Of a stretch of 64,000 nucleotides of DNA, positions 1 through 8,720 are shown one piece after another (position 1 is the first letter of the stretch; each line of letters starts with the position of its first letter). The notes beneath the pieces were generated by a model. It saw nothing but the letters and a program-made list of their open reading frames with translations. It did not search any database and was not told the DNA's origin. A program made the position numbers and the translations under genes. Source of the stretch: Neptunitalea lumnitzerae (GTDB lineage Bacteria; Bacteroidota; Bacteroidia; Flavobacteriales; Flavobacteriaceae); NCBI RefSeq assembly GCF_027924185.1, contig NZ_BRVO01000002.1, forward strand, positions 434,001-498,000, read 5' to 3'.

Positions 1-857
1 TGCAAGAAGTTCAATACTATTTGCAAAATGCTGTAGCACCACGTCCTATTGCATTGGCTAGTACTGTAAATAACAAAGGAGAAATTAATTTGAGTCCTTT
101 TAGTTATTTTAATTGTTTCAGTGCTAACCCACCCATATTAGTATTTGCACCATTAAGAAGGGTTAGAGACAATACCACAAAGGATACTCTTGAATATATT
201 AAAGAAGTAGGAGAAGTAGTTGTCAATACTGTTGATTATAATATAGTGGATCAAATGTCACTTTCTAGTACAGAATATGAAACAGGTATCAACGAATTCA
301 TTAAATCTGGATTAACACCAGGAGATTCAAAAAAGATCAAACCTCCATATGTAGCAGAATCTCCGGTTGCTTTTGAGTGTGTAGTTAATGATATTATAGA
401 ATTAGGAGATGGTGGTGGAGCAGGGAATTTAATTATAGCAGAAGTAGTTTATATTCACTTAAATGATAAAATAGCTACTGAGGATTCTAAAATAGATTTA
501 GATAAACTTGATTTAGTAGCTAGAATGGGAGGAAATTGGTATTGCCGTACTACGGAACGTTTTGAAATACCAAAACCATTGAGAAATAAAGGTATAGGGG
601 TAGACGCTATACCCGATGAAATTCGCTTTAGTGAGGTGTTAACGGGTAATGATTTAGGTAGACTTGGAAATATAGAACGTTTGCCAACTACAGAAGAGAT
701 TCAAAATTTTTCAGAAACTATTGCAATGCAAAATTTGAATTCAGGTATTACAAATCCTGATTTAAAAAAAATAGAGTTACATAGGTTGGCTCAAAAATAT
801 TTAGCCGAAATGAAAATTGAGGAGGCATGGAAAACCCTTTTACAAACCAAATCTTAA
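1..857 (+). CDS. Flavin reductase-like protein, 5' end cut by the window
   Basis: This is a member of the flavin reductase-like FMN-binding family, which uses or reduces bound flavin. The reading frame is open from the first bases: codons before the TTG at 21 read QEVQYYL and run straight into the conserved stretch AVAPRPIALAST. The TTG is therefore not a credible start, and the true start lies left of the window. Family landmarks are NLSPFSYFN, FSANPPILVF and RRVRDNTTKDT in the N-terminal flavin-binding half. The gene ends 14 bases before the aromatic amino acid hydroxylase gene, so the two are probably co-transcribed. A role in aromatic amino acid breakdown is inferred from that neighbour only. 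The family assignment is firm, the substrate is unknown. Confidence 0.85.
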   Translation, partial: QEVQYYLQNAVAPRPIALASTVNNKGEINLSPFSYFNCFSANPPILVFAPLRRVRDNTTKDTLEYIKEVGEVVVNTVDYNIVDQMSLSSTEYETGINEFIKSGLTPGDSKKIKPPYVAESPVAFECVVNDIIELGDGGGAGNLIIAEVVYIHLNDKIATEDSKIDLDKLDLVARMGGNWYCRTTERFEIPKPLRNKGIGVDAIPDEIRFSEVLTGNDLGRLGNIERLPTTEEIQNFSETIAMQNLNSGITNPDLKKIELHRLAQKYLAEMKIEEAWKTLLQTKS

Positions 858-871
858 AACCAAAACAGTAG

Positions 872-2644
872 ATGGAACCAAATACATTAGTAGAGATAGA
901 GAGTAATGAGATTATAGACCGTTTACCAAAACATTTAAAACAGTTTGTAAAACCTCAGAGCTACGAAGATTATACCCCTATAAACCAGGCAGTATGGCGC
1001 TATGTCATGCGCAAAAATGCTAATTATTTGGCTAAAGTAGCACATTCATCATATCTGGAAGGCTTACAGAAAACCGGCGTTGAAATAGAGCGAATACCTA
1101 ATTTATATGGTATGAACCGTATATTGAAAGAAATAGGATGGGCAGCGGTAGCAGTTGATGGTTTTATACCACCCAATGCTTTTATGGAATTTCAAGCTTA
1201 TAAAGTTTTGGTCATAGCATCTGATATAAGACAGTTAGAAAATATTGAATATACACCATCACCAGATATAATCCATGAATCAGCAGGGCATGCACCAATT
1301 ATAGCCAATCCTGATTATGCTGAATATTTAAGAAGACTAGGGGCCATTGGTGCCAAAGCTATACTCTCTAAATATGATATGGACTTATATGAGGCAGTAC
1401 GCAAACTTTCTATCTTAAAGGAAGCAGAGGGAACGCCACAAAACCAAATAGAAGAAGCAGAAAAAGAAGTTGCTATTTTACAAGAACAGGAAACTTCATT
1501 TTCTGAAATGGCAGCAATTAGAAATTTACAGTGGTGGACCGTAGAGTACGGTTTAATAGGAACATTAGAAGATCCTAAAATTTACGGTGCAGGTTTACTT
1601 TCTTCAATAGGAGAAAGTAAATGGTGCATGAGTAATCAAGTAAAAAAAATACCTTATTCTCTTAAAGCAGCAGCACAAAAATTTGATATAACAAAACCAC
1701 AACCACAATTATATATAACACCAGATTTTGCTTTTTTGACTGAAGTATTAGAAGAATTTGCCGACACATTGAGTTTACGAAAAGGAGGAACCCAAGGCTT
1801 AAAGAAATTAGTAGATTCAGGTATGGTTGGAACGATAGAACTTAGTAATGGATTGCAGGTATCTGGTTGTTTCACAAAGATGTTGACTGATGAAACTAAT
1901 GAAGCAATTTTTTATAAAACTAATGGCCCCACTAGTTTAGCGTATAGAGATAAAGAGCTTATAGGACATGGGATCCATACTCATGCACATGGTTTTAGTG
2001 CTCCTTTAGGCAATGTGACTAATTTTGGTATTCCCCTTGAAGATTTGAAACCTAATGATTTAAGAAAGTATCAGATTCAAAAAGGTAAACATATAGTTTT
2101 AGAGTTTGAGAGTGGTATTGTTGTATCGGGAATTTACATTACTAATATCAGAAATGTAAAAGGAAAACTAATGCTTATTCAGTTTGATGAATGCACGGTA
2201 ACCTACAAAAATGAAACATTATATTTACCTGAATATGGTATTTTTGATATGGCAGTAGGTAGCTCTATTACTTCAGCGTTTGCTGGGGCAGCTGATCATA
2301 TGTCTTTCCCTAATCTATATGCACCATCAGAAATACTTACTATAAAACCAAAGAAATCTGAAACTTCTCAACGTTTAGAAAAGTTATATGAACTTATTAG
2401 AATTACTAGAGAGCAGCAGAATGTAAATCAGAATGTTTTAAGTGAAATATTTGACTCTGTTAAAGAAAATTACCCTAATGAATGGTTATTATTTCTAGAA
2501 ATTTTAGAAATAGCTTCAGAACATAATTTATCAAATAAAATTTTAGAACATTTAGATTTTCTAAAACAAAAAAATGCCAAATTAAATTTACTCATAACCG
2601 ATGGTATTCAGTTAATTGAAAACGATAAACAAATTTTCACGTAA
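872..2644 (+). CDS. Aromatic amino acid hydroxylase (phenylalanine 4-monooxygenase type) with long C-terminal extension
   Basis: The N-terminal half is a pterin-dependent, non-heme iron aromatic amino acid hydroxylase, expected to convert phenylalanine to tyrosine. The iron ligands of the family are visible: H135 and H140 in HESAGHAP, and E225 in WWTVEYGL. Bacterial enzymes of this family are usually about 260-300 residues, whereas this protein has 590. The catalytic part covers roughly residues 30-320, and the remaining 270 residues match no domain I recognise. Similar long forms occur in other Bacteroidota, so this is not a recent fusion in this strain. It follows the flavin reductase closely and is followed by a 116-base gap before the PUL regulator. 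Reaction assignment is from family knowledge; phenylalanine versus tryptophan preference cannot be read here. Confidence 0.88.
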   Translation: MEPNTLVEIESNEIIDRLPKHLKQFVKPQSYEDYTPINQAVWRYVMRKNANYLAKVAHSSYLEGLQKTGVEIERIPNLYGMNRILKEIGWAAVAVDGFIPPNAFMEFQAYKVLVIASDIRQLENIEYTPSPDIIHESAGHAPIIANPDYAEYLRRLGAIGAKAILSKYDMDLYEAVRKLSILKEAEGTPQNQIEEAEKEVAILQEQETSFSEMAAIRNLQWWTVEYGLIGTLEDPKIYGAGLLSSIGESKWCMSNQVKKIPYSLKAAAQKFDITKPQPQLYITPDFAFLTEVLEEFADTLSLRKGGTQGLKKLVDSGMVGTIELSNGLQVSGCFTKMLTDETNEAIFYKTNGPTSLAYRDKELIGHGIHTHAHGFSAPLGNVTNFGIPLEDLKPNDLRKYQIQKGKHIVLEFESGIVVSGIYITNIRNVKGKLMLIQFDECTVTYKNETLYLPEYGIFDMAVGSSITSAFAGAADHMSFPNLYAPSEILTIKPKKSETSQRLEKLYELIRITREQQNVNQNVLSEIFDSVKENYPNEWLLFLEILEIASEHNLSNKILEHLDFLKQKNAKLNLLITDGIQLIENDKQIFT

Positions 2645-2760
2645 AAATAATTTATGTTTTTTGATTTATGACATTAATAAAATCATTGCTTAATTTTTGA
2701 TATTTAAAAATTATATAGTAAACTTATTGATTATTATTAATTTTTATCCCGGAACCCCAA

Positions 2761-5700
2761 GTGAAATTTTTTAAATATTTTTTCCTTTTATTTAGCATTT
2801 CATTTTCTTTAATAAATGCTCAAGAAGTGAGTATCAAACATCTTGATATTAATTCCGGGCTATCAAATAATTCTGTTGTCCCCATTTTTCAAGATGACGA
2901 AGATTATATGTGGTTTGGTACTTATGATGGACTTAATAAATATGATGGGTATAATTTTAAGGTTTATAGAAATAAAATAGGTGATAGTACTTCATTAACT
3001 GGTAATACCATCTATTGTATTGCACAAGATAATAACCATGATATATGGGTTGGTGGTGTAAAAGGTGCAAGTAAACTAAATAAAAATACAGAAGAGTTTA
3101 GCAGATTATCTTACTATGATGTAGCACTTGGGAAAGCTTTTCCTATTACCGGAGAAGTTCATCAAATTCAAAAAATAGCCAATGGTAATATATTATTAGG
3201 CTCACAAAGATTCGGGTTACTACTTTTTAAACCAGGAGAACTAATTGGCTCACAAATACCAATAAACGTTAACGGAGAGAAGCATTATAATTATAATGCT
3301 TTAGCCATTGAATACAACAATCAAATAAATACTTGCTGGGTATCCATTAAAAATAGGGGTATATATACTATTGACTGTAAAACACTGACCCTTTCTGAAA
3401 AATATATGAAGTTTAAACAAACTATTTGTATGTTTTTTGATGAAATTACGGATACATTATGGATAGGTACAGAAGAAGGTCTTTTTAATATTAATCTGAA
3501 AAACGAAAACGTCTCTGGAAATTTTTTATCCAAAAGAGTACACGTAACAAAAATTATAAAAGATAAAGAACAGAAATTCTGGGTTACTACTGATGGATTA
3601 GGTGTTTTTACATCAACAATTCTTAATAACAAATTTGCAATAATCCCTTATTCTTTAGATAATCATCAACCTCTTAGTTCTAGTAACTCTTTTTTCAGTG
3701 TTTATGAAGATCATCAAGGTAATATTTGGTTTGGTACATTGAGAGCCGGCCTAAGTTTATTAGGTAAAAAACCATTACATTTTAAACATATTTTAGTTCC
3801 TAAAGAATCTGATGGCTCTTCATCTGATAATTTTATATTATCCTTTTCAGAGGCAAAAAATGAAGGTTTATGGATAGGAACTGATGGTGCGGGATTAAAG
3901 TATTGGAATAGAAGTAAAAATACATTTACTAACGTATTTGACGAAACCAATGATGCCAGCTTAAAAAATAGTTTTGTAACTGGAATAACCAAGGGTGAAG
4001 GAGATGATTTGTGGATTTCAACCTGGTATACAGGCATTATTTATTTAAACACCAAAACTAAAAACGTTAAACGTTATGAATGCTTTAATCTACATACAAA
4101 TCAAATAGAAAAGAATGTTTGGTTTATTTTTAAAGATCATAGCAACAGACTTTGGGCAAGCACTACAAATGAAGGTACGCTGTATCTTTATAACAAAATA
4201 GAAGATAAATTTGAGGTTTTTCATAAAGATATCACTAATCTACAAAGTATAGAACAAACAAGTGATGGTAAGCTTTGGGCTGGTAATTACAACACCCTTT
4301 TTAAAATAGATATTGATGCGGTTACTTATCAAAGTTATGACCTAGGTTATCCTATAAGATCTATAAAGGAGGACCATGAGCAAAATTTATGGATTGGCAC
4401 ACAAGAGGGTGGGTTATTACTATTTGACCAAAATACGGGTTCTTATGAAAGATTTACGAAGGCCGATGGTTTACCAGGCAATAATATCTTAAGGATTCTA
4501 GAGGATAATAATCATAACTTATGGTTAAGTACATATAATGGATTGACCAAATTCAATAAGAAAGATATTTTTAGGAATTTTTCGGTATCCGATGGTTTAC
4601 AAAGTAATCAGTTTAGCTTTAATGCGGCACTAAAATTATCAGATGGTGCAATGGTATTTGGAGGTATTAATGGTTTCAATATTTTTAATCCTAATGATAT
4701 TGTAGAGCAACAATCTAAAAAAGAATTAAGGCTTAACGAAATCTGGTTAAATAATAAACCACTACATAATGTAAGTGAGTATATCACTACTTCCGATTAT
4801 AATGGACTAAAAAAATTAAAGTTGCCATACTATCAAACAGCACTTTCATTAGAATTTGTATCCATAGAATTTTGGCACCCAGATAAACTACAATATGCCT
4901 ATAAGCTTGAAGGATGGGATGAAAACTGGAATGTTATTGATAATATACGTAGAGCAAATTATAGTAAACTTCTAGATGGTGATTACGTTTTTAAAGTGAA
5001 GATAAAAGATGATAACGGAACTTGGGGAAAGCCTGTTACGCTAGCTACAATCAAAGTACTTCCGCCATGGTATAGAACTTGGTGGGCTTATTTATTATAT
5101 ATAATCTTTACTATTGGAGTTGTTTATATAGGAATAACCTACAGTAAGAATAAGGTACAGATGAAACATAACGTTGAATTAGCCAAATTAGAAAGTAAGA
5201 AGGAAAAAGAGCTGGCTACTCAACAAAGAGAAATGTTTACCTATATCTCACATGAATTTAGAACTCCACTTTCTTTAATTATAGATCCTATAAAACAAAT
5301 AGTTGATAAAGATATAGGTACAGATAAAACGGATAATGAGGAAGGACTAAAGGTAGCTTACAGAAATGCCAAACGATTACTGAGTTTAGTAAATCAGTTT
5401 TTAGTTTTTAGAAAAGCTGAAAGCAACGCAATAGATTTAAAAATTGCCTTTTTTGATTTAAAATTATTGTGTGCTGAAGTATACGAGTGTTTTGTAAATC
5501 TTGCAGAAGAACAACAAATTGACTTTAAACTTATTTTACCCGAAACAGAAACAAAAGTATATGCAGATTATGAACGTATTGAAATTGCACTTTTCAACTT
5601 ATTATCTAATGCGTTTAAGCATACTCCAAAAAATGGAAATATCAACTTAGAAATTCAAACTAATAATGATGTAGTTAAAATTTTTATAAGTGATACTGGT

Positions 5701-6843
5701 TGTGGTATAAGTGCAGAAGATTTGCCCTATATATTTGATAAGTTTAAAAGAGTAAAGACCAATTCTCATACTAAAAGTGGCTTTGGCATAGGCTTGTTTG
5801 TAGTAGACCATTTTATAAAAAAACATAAAGGCTCAATAAATTGCAAAAGTATAGTAGGAGAGGGTACCACATTTACAATAACCTTAAAATTAGATAAGGA
5901 TCATTTTGGGGATATCAATATTTTAGAAAACATACCAACTCACACAGAGTTAGCACAAGAACTATTAATAAGCGACACTACAGACACCAAAGTAGCTAAA
6001 GAAATTAATGAAAAACTCAACTTTAAAAAAGAGTTTATTTCTGAAAAACGATCGGTACTCATAGTTGAAGATGATACAGAAATGAGAGAATACTTAATTA
6101 GCCTGTTTAAAACAGATTATATTGTATACAATGCTATTAATGGAATAGATGGGTATGACCAAATATTAAAGTATAATCCAGATATTGTTATAAGCGATAT
6201 TGCTATGGAAGGCTTAAACGGTGTAGAGTTATGTAGTAAATTAAAAGAAAACGAAAATTTGAATCATATTCCAATTATTCTTTTAACTGCTACATCTAGT
6301 CCTGAAATACAATTACAAAGTATTTCTAATGGAGCAGATGATTATATAACCAAACCTTTTGATAGTTCTATCTTAAAAGCTAAGGTTGAGCGTTTACTCA
6401 TAAGCAGAAATGAATTAAGAAAATACTTCTTAGAAAATATAACGCAAAAAGAAGACTATAAAGTACCAGCAGAATTTAAAGACTTTTTGATAAAATGCAA
6501 TCAAATTATTGAAGCCAACTTAAGCAATAAAGACTTTAATCTTAAAATGTTAGCGCAAGATATGGGAATGAGTCATAGAAGTCTTTATGATAAAATTAAA
6601 CAAATCACAGGATTAACACTTAATGCATATATTAGAAATGTTAGAATTAGACATGCAGCATTTTTAATGCTGACCGAAAACAAAACAATTGCTCAAATTG
6701 GATCATTAGTTGGTCTAGAAGATCAAAAGTATTTTAGACAGCAGTTTGTAAAGATATATGAAATGACACCTTCTGAATATATCAAACGATATAAAGATGC
6801 TTTTCATAAGAATCTAAATATTATATCCAAAAAAAATAATTAA
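2761..6843 (+). CDS. Hybrid two-component system sensor/AraC-type regulator of the PUL
   Basis: This one-protein two-component system senses glycan fragments in the periplasm and activates PUL genes. In order it has a signal peptide (1-20), about 14 two-bladed-propeller type repeats with WIGT/WFGT signatures (to about 690), a Y_Y_Y domain (about 700-765), a membrane helix (about 774-795), a histidine kinase (H831 in SHEFRTPLS, N box NLLSNAFKH, G boxes DTGCGI and GFGIGLF), a receiver (phospho-acceptor D1146 in VISDIAMEG, KPFD loop) and an AraC-type helix-turn-helix (about 1255-1355). The start is GTG at 2761: no in-frame ATG lies near the signal peptide. It sits directly upstream of the GH5-susCD-GH cluster on the same strand, the usual position for such regulators. 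Its likely operator is the tandem repeat at 6961-7002. Confidence 0.95.
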   Translation: MKFFKYFFLLFSISFSLINAQEVSIKHLDINSGLSNNSVVPIFQDDEDYMWFGTYDGLNKYDGYNFKVYRNKIGDSTSLTGNTIYCIAQDNNHDIWVGGVKGASKLNKNTEEFSRLSYYDVALGKAFPITGEVHQIQKIANGNILLGSQRFGLLLFKPGELIGSQIPINVNGEKHYNYNALAIEYNNQINTCWVSIKNRGIYTIDCKTLTLSEKYMKFKQTICMFFDEITDTLWIGTEEGLFNINLKNENVSGNFLSKRVHVTKIIKDKEQKFWVTTDGLGVFTSTILNNKFAIIPYSLDNHQPLSSSNSFFSVYEDHQGNIWFGTLRAGLSLLGKKPLHFKHILVPKESDGSSSDNFILSFSEAKNEGLWIGTDGAGLKYWNRSKNTFTNVFDETNDASLKNSFVTGITKGEGDDLWISTWYTGIIYLNTKTKNVKRYECFNLHTNQIEKNVWFIFKDHSNRLWASTTNEGTLYLYNKIEDKFEVFHKDITNLQSIEQTSDGKLWAGNYNTLFKIDIDAVTYQSYDLGYPIRSIKEDHEQNLWIGTQEGGLLLFDQNTGSYERFTKADGLPGNNILRILEDNNHNLWLSTYNGLTKFNKKDIFRNFSVSDGLQSNQFSFNAALKLSDGAMVFGGINGFNIFNPNDIVEQQSKKELRLNEIWLNNKPLHNVSEYITTSDYNGLKKLKLPYYQTALSLEFVSIEFWHPDKLQYAYKLEGWDENWNVIDNIRRANYSKLLDGDYVFKVKIKDDNGTWGKPVTLATIKVLPPWYRTWWAYLLYIIFTIGVVYIGITYSKNKVQMKHNVELAKLESKKEKELATQQREMFTYISHEFRTPLSLIIDPIKQIVDKDIGTDKTDNEEGLKVAYRNAKRLLSLVNQFLVFRKAESNAIDLKIAFFDLKLLCAEVYECFVNLAEEQQIDFKLILPETETKVYADYERIEIALFNLLSNAFKHTPKNGNINLEIQTNNDVVKIFISDTGCGISAEDLPYIFDKFKRVKTNSHTKSGFGIGLFVVDHFIKKHKGSINCKSIVGEGTTFTITLKLDKDHFGDINILENIPTHTELAQELLISDTTDTKVAKEINEKLNFKKEFISEKRSVLIVEDDTEMREYLISLFKTDYIVYNAINGIDGYDQILKYNPDIVISDIAMEGLNGVELCSKLKENENLNHIPIILLTATSSPEIQLQSISNGADDYITKPFDSSILKAKVERLLISRNELRKYFLENITQKEDYKVPAEFKDFLIKCNQIIEANLSNKDFNLKMLAQDMGMSHRSLYDKIKQITGLTLNAYIRNVRIRHAAFLMLTENKTIAQIGSLVGLEDQKYFRQQFVKIYEMTPSEYIKRYKDAFHKNLNIISKKNN

Positions 6844-6960
6844 ATCTATAGCCGTATAAGAAATATAGGTGAAGTTTTGAGTTTCTATACGATTGTTAGA
6901 AATATATATTTTTATAACTTCTTTTTTAAAATATACTCAAAATAACAGTTCAAAAATCAC

Positions 6961-7002
6961 TTATTTTCAATTTACCCCCTGTTTATTTTCAAATTTACCC
7001 CC
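6961..7002 (+). promoter_or_regulatory. Tandem 19/20-bp repeat, candidate operator of the hybrid regulator, with weak -7 box downstream
   Basis: Two near-identical copies of TTATTTTCAA(A)TTTACCCCC lie head to tail at 6961-6979 and 6983-7002, offset 22-23 bases, about two helical turns. This is the layout expected for a dimer of AraC-type DNA-binding domains. A near-consensus Bacteroidota -7 box, TTAATTTG, follows at 7025-7032. The runs of C stand out in very AT-rich intergenic DNA between the regulator and the first enzyme gene. Binding by the adjacent regulator is inferred from position and spacing. Confidence 0.6.
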
Positions 7003-7138
7003 ATACTATTATTCATTTCATCACTTAATTTGCATATAGAAATCATTAACTATAACGTTGGAGTGTTAAAATATTAACAGATTTCAATTAGTTATGATTT
7101 CTAAAATAAATGAGTGCAATTTGAGAACCTATATCTAC

Positions 7139-8620
7139 ATGACAGCTTTTAAATATTTATTCTTTGGGATACTTACACTTCAAATAATTGGGTGTAATGA
7201 AGATTCAATAAATGACATTGAAGTGGATGCTAATCTTCCTGAACAAATGGAAGCTACAAATCCTATTGCGGAAAATACATCCAATGTGAAAGGGGTTAAT
7301 TGGGCAGATGCTCGAGATAATTTCGTTGACACCTGGCTGGTGTTGTCAGGTTTAAATGTTTCTGATGATCTTGCAGATGTCACGTCTAAAACGGAAATTA
7401 TTATTTCTAGTCTTCAAGATAAAGGCATCAATATGGTAAGATTACCTGTTAACCCTGCCACAGTACTTCAAAATTGGTGGCCACAACATTCAACAACTAT
7501 AAGTACTTCAGCTGCCTTGGGTATGAATGTTATAATTGCTTATTGGGAAGGAGATTCTTCTAAAGATGGTAAAGTTGATAACTTGACTAGTTTTTACTCC
7601 ATGTGGGACACTCTTATTACCAAGTATGTAGGTAATGAAAATGTGTATTTTGAAATTATGAATGAACCACACGGCTATAGTGAAGAAGAACTAAAAACAA
7701 TATATGCTGATTGGATAGCTCATTATCCTGATGTACCGCTAAATCGTATTGTGTTAGATGGAGTAGGTTATGCCACAGGAGTAAATGAAATAGGTTCAGA
7801 TTCAAGATTTTCAAATTGTTTATTATCCTTTCATTACTACACTTGGTTTAATAATTCTTATCAAACAACTGCAGATTGGGAATTGCCCATAAAAAATCTA
7901 CAGTTCCCAGAAAGAACCATTATGACTGAGTTTGGAGTACCTATGACTACAGGTAAAGATTATAGTACACCGCCAAATAATGATGTAGAGATTAATTATT
8001 TACAAGGTATTACCAGCATGTTACAAGAAATGGAGATAGGAAGTATTTACTGGCCTGGTATTAGAACCAATGATTCCTACAGTATGTTTACATATACTAA
8101 CAATCAATTGTTGAATACAAATGAAACCGGATTAGATAGATTATATGTAGCATGGAATATGCTAGCAATGCCTCATTATTATCCATCATTTAATGCAAAT
8201 ACACACTTCAAAATAACCAATAGAAATAGCGGTAAAGTGATAGACGTAAACGGAGGAAGTACTACTAATGGAGGTTCAATTATACAATGGGATTATTCAG
8301 GTGGTGATAATCAATTATGGAGTTTTACCATAGACCAAAATAACAGCTTTACTATCAGTAATAAAAACAGCAACAAAGTTTTAGATGTTAATAACGCTTC
8401 TACGGAAGCAGGAGCAGGAATAATTCAATGGGAAAGTTCACAATCTGATAATCAAAAGTGGATTGTTGAAAACATAGGATTTGGATATTCTAAAATCATT
8501 AATAAAAACAGTGGTTTGTCCTTAGATGTTAACGGTGGAGCTACCAATAATGGGGGAGATATCATTCAATGGTATTGGAATAATGGACAAAACCAACAAT
8601 GGGAGATAAGTTCTCCTTAA
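7139..8620 (+). CDS. GH5 glycoside hydrolase lipoprotein with C-terminal ricin-type lectin domain
   Basis: This is a predicted surface lipoprotein glycosidase, probably an endo-acting enzyme. I place the start at the ATG at 7139, which gives a compact lipoprotein signal ending in LQIIGC; an ATG at 7094 would add 15 residues with no signal character. The GH5 barrel covers about residues 40-360 counted from 7139, with acid/base E176 in FEIMNEP and nucleophile E264 in IMTEFGVP. The last 135 residues are a ricin B-type beta-trefoil (CBM13-like) with three repeats ending QLW, QKW and QQW. It is the first enzyme gene after the regulator and precedes susC by 100 bases. The GH5 subfamily, and so the bond cleaved, cannot be fixed by eye. 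Confidence 0.88.
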   Translation: MTAFKYLFFGILTLQIIGCNEDSINDIEVDANLPEQMEATNPIAENTSNVKGVNWADARDNFVDTWLVLSGLNVSDDLADVTSKTEIIISSLQDKGINMVRLPVNPATVLQNWWPQHSTTISTSAALGMNVIIAYWEGDSSKDGKVDNLTSFYSMWDTLITKYVGNENVYFEIMNEPHGYSEEELKTIYADWIAHYPDVPLNRIVLDGVGYATGVNEIGSDSRFSNCLLSFHYYTWFNNSYQTTADWELPIKNLQFPERTIMTEFGVPMTTGKDYSTPPNNDVEINYLQGITSMLQEMEIGSIYWPGIRTNDSYSMFTYTNNQLLNTNETGLDRLYVAWNMLAMPHYYPSFNANTHFKITNRNSGKVIDVNGGSTTNGGSIIQWDYSGGDNQLWSFTIDQNNSFTISNKNSNKVLDVNNASTEAGAGIIQWESSQSDNQKWIVENIGFGYSKIINKNSGLSLDVNGGATNNGGDIIQWYWNNGQNQQWEISSP

Positions 8621-8720
8621 CTCAGAGCTAAAACGTTGTAAAACACAAATAAGTAACCAGTCAAATTTTAATCATTATAGAACAAATAATTTATGTATGA
8701 ACTAATTCAATTTTTTAACT

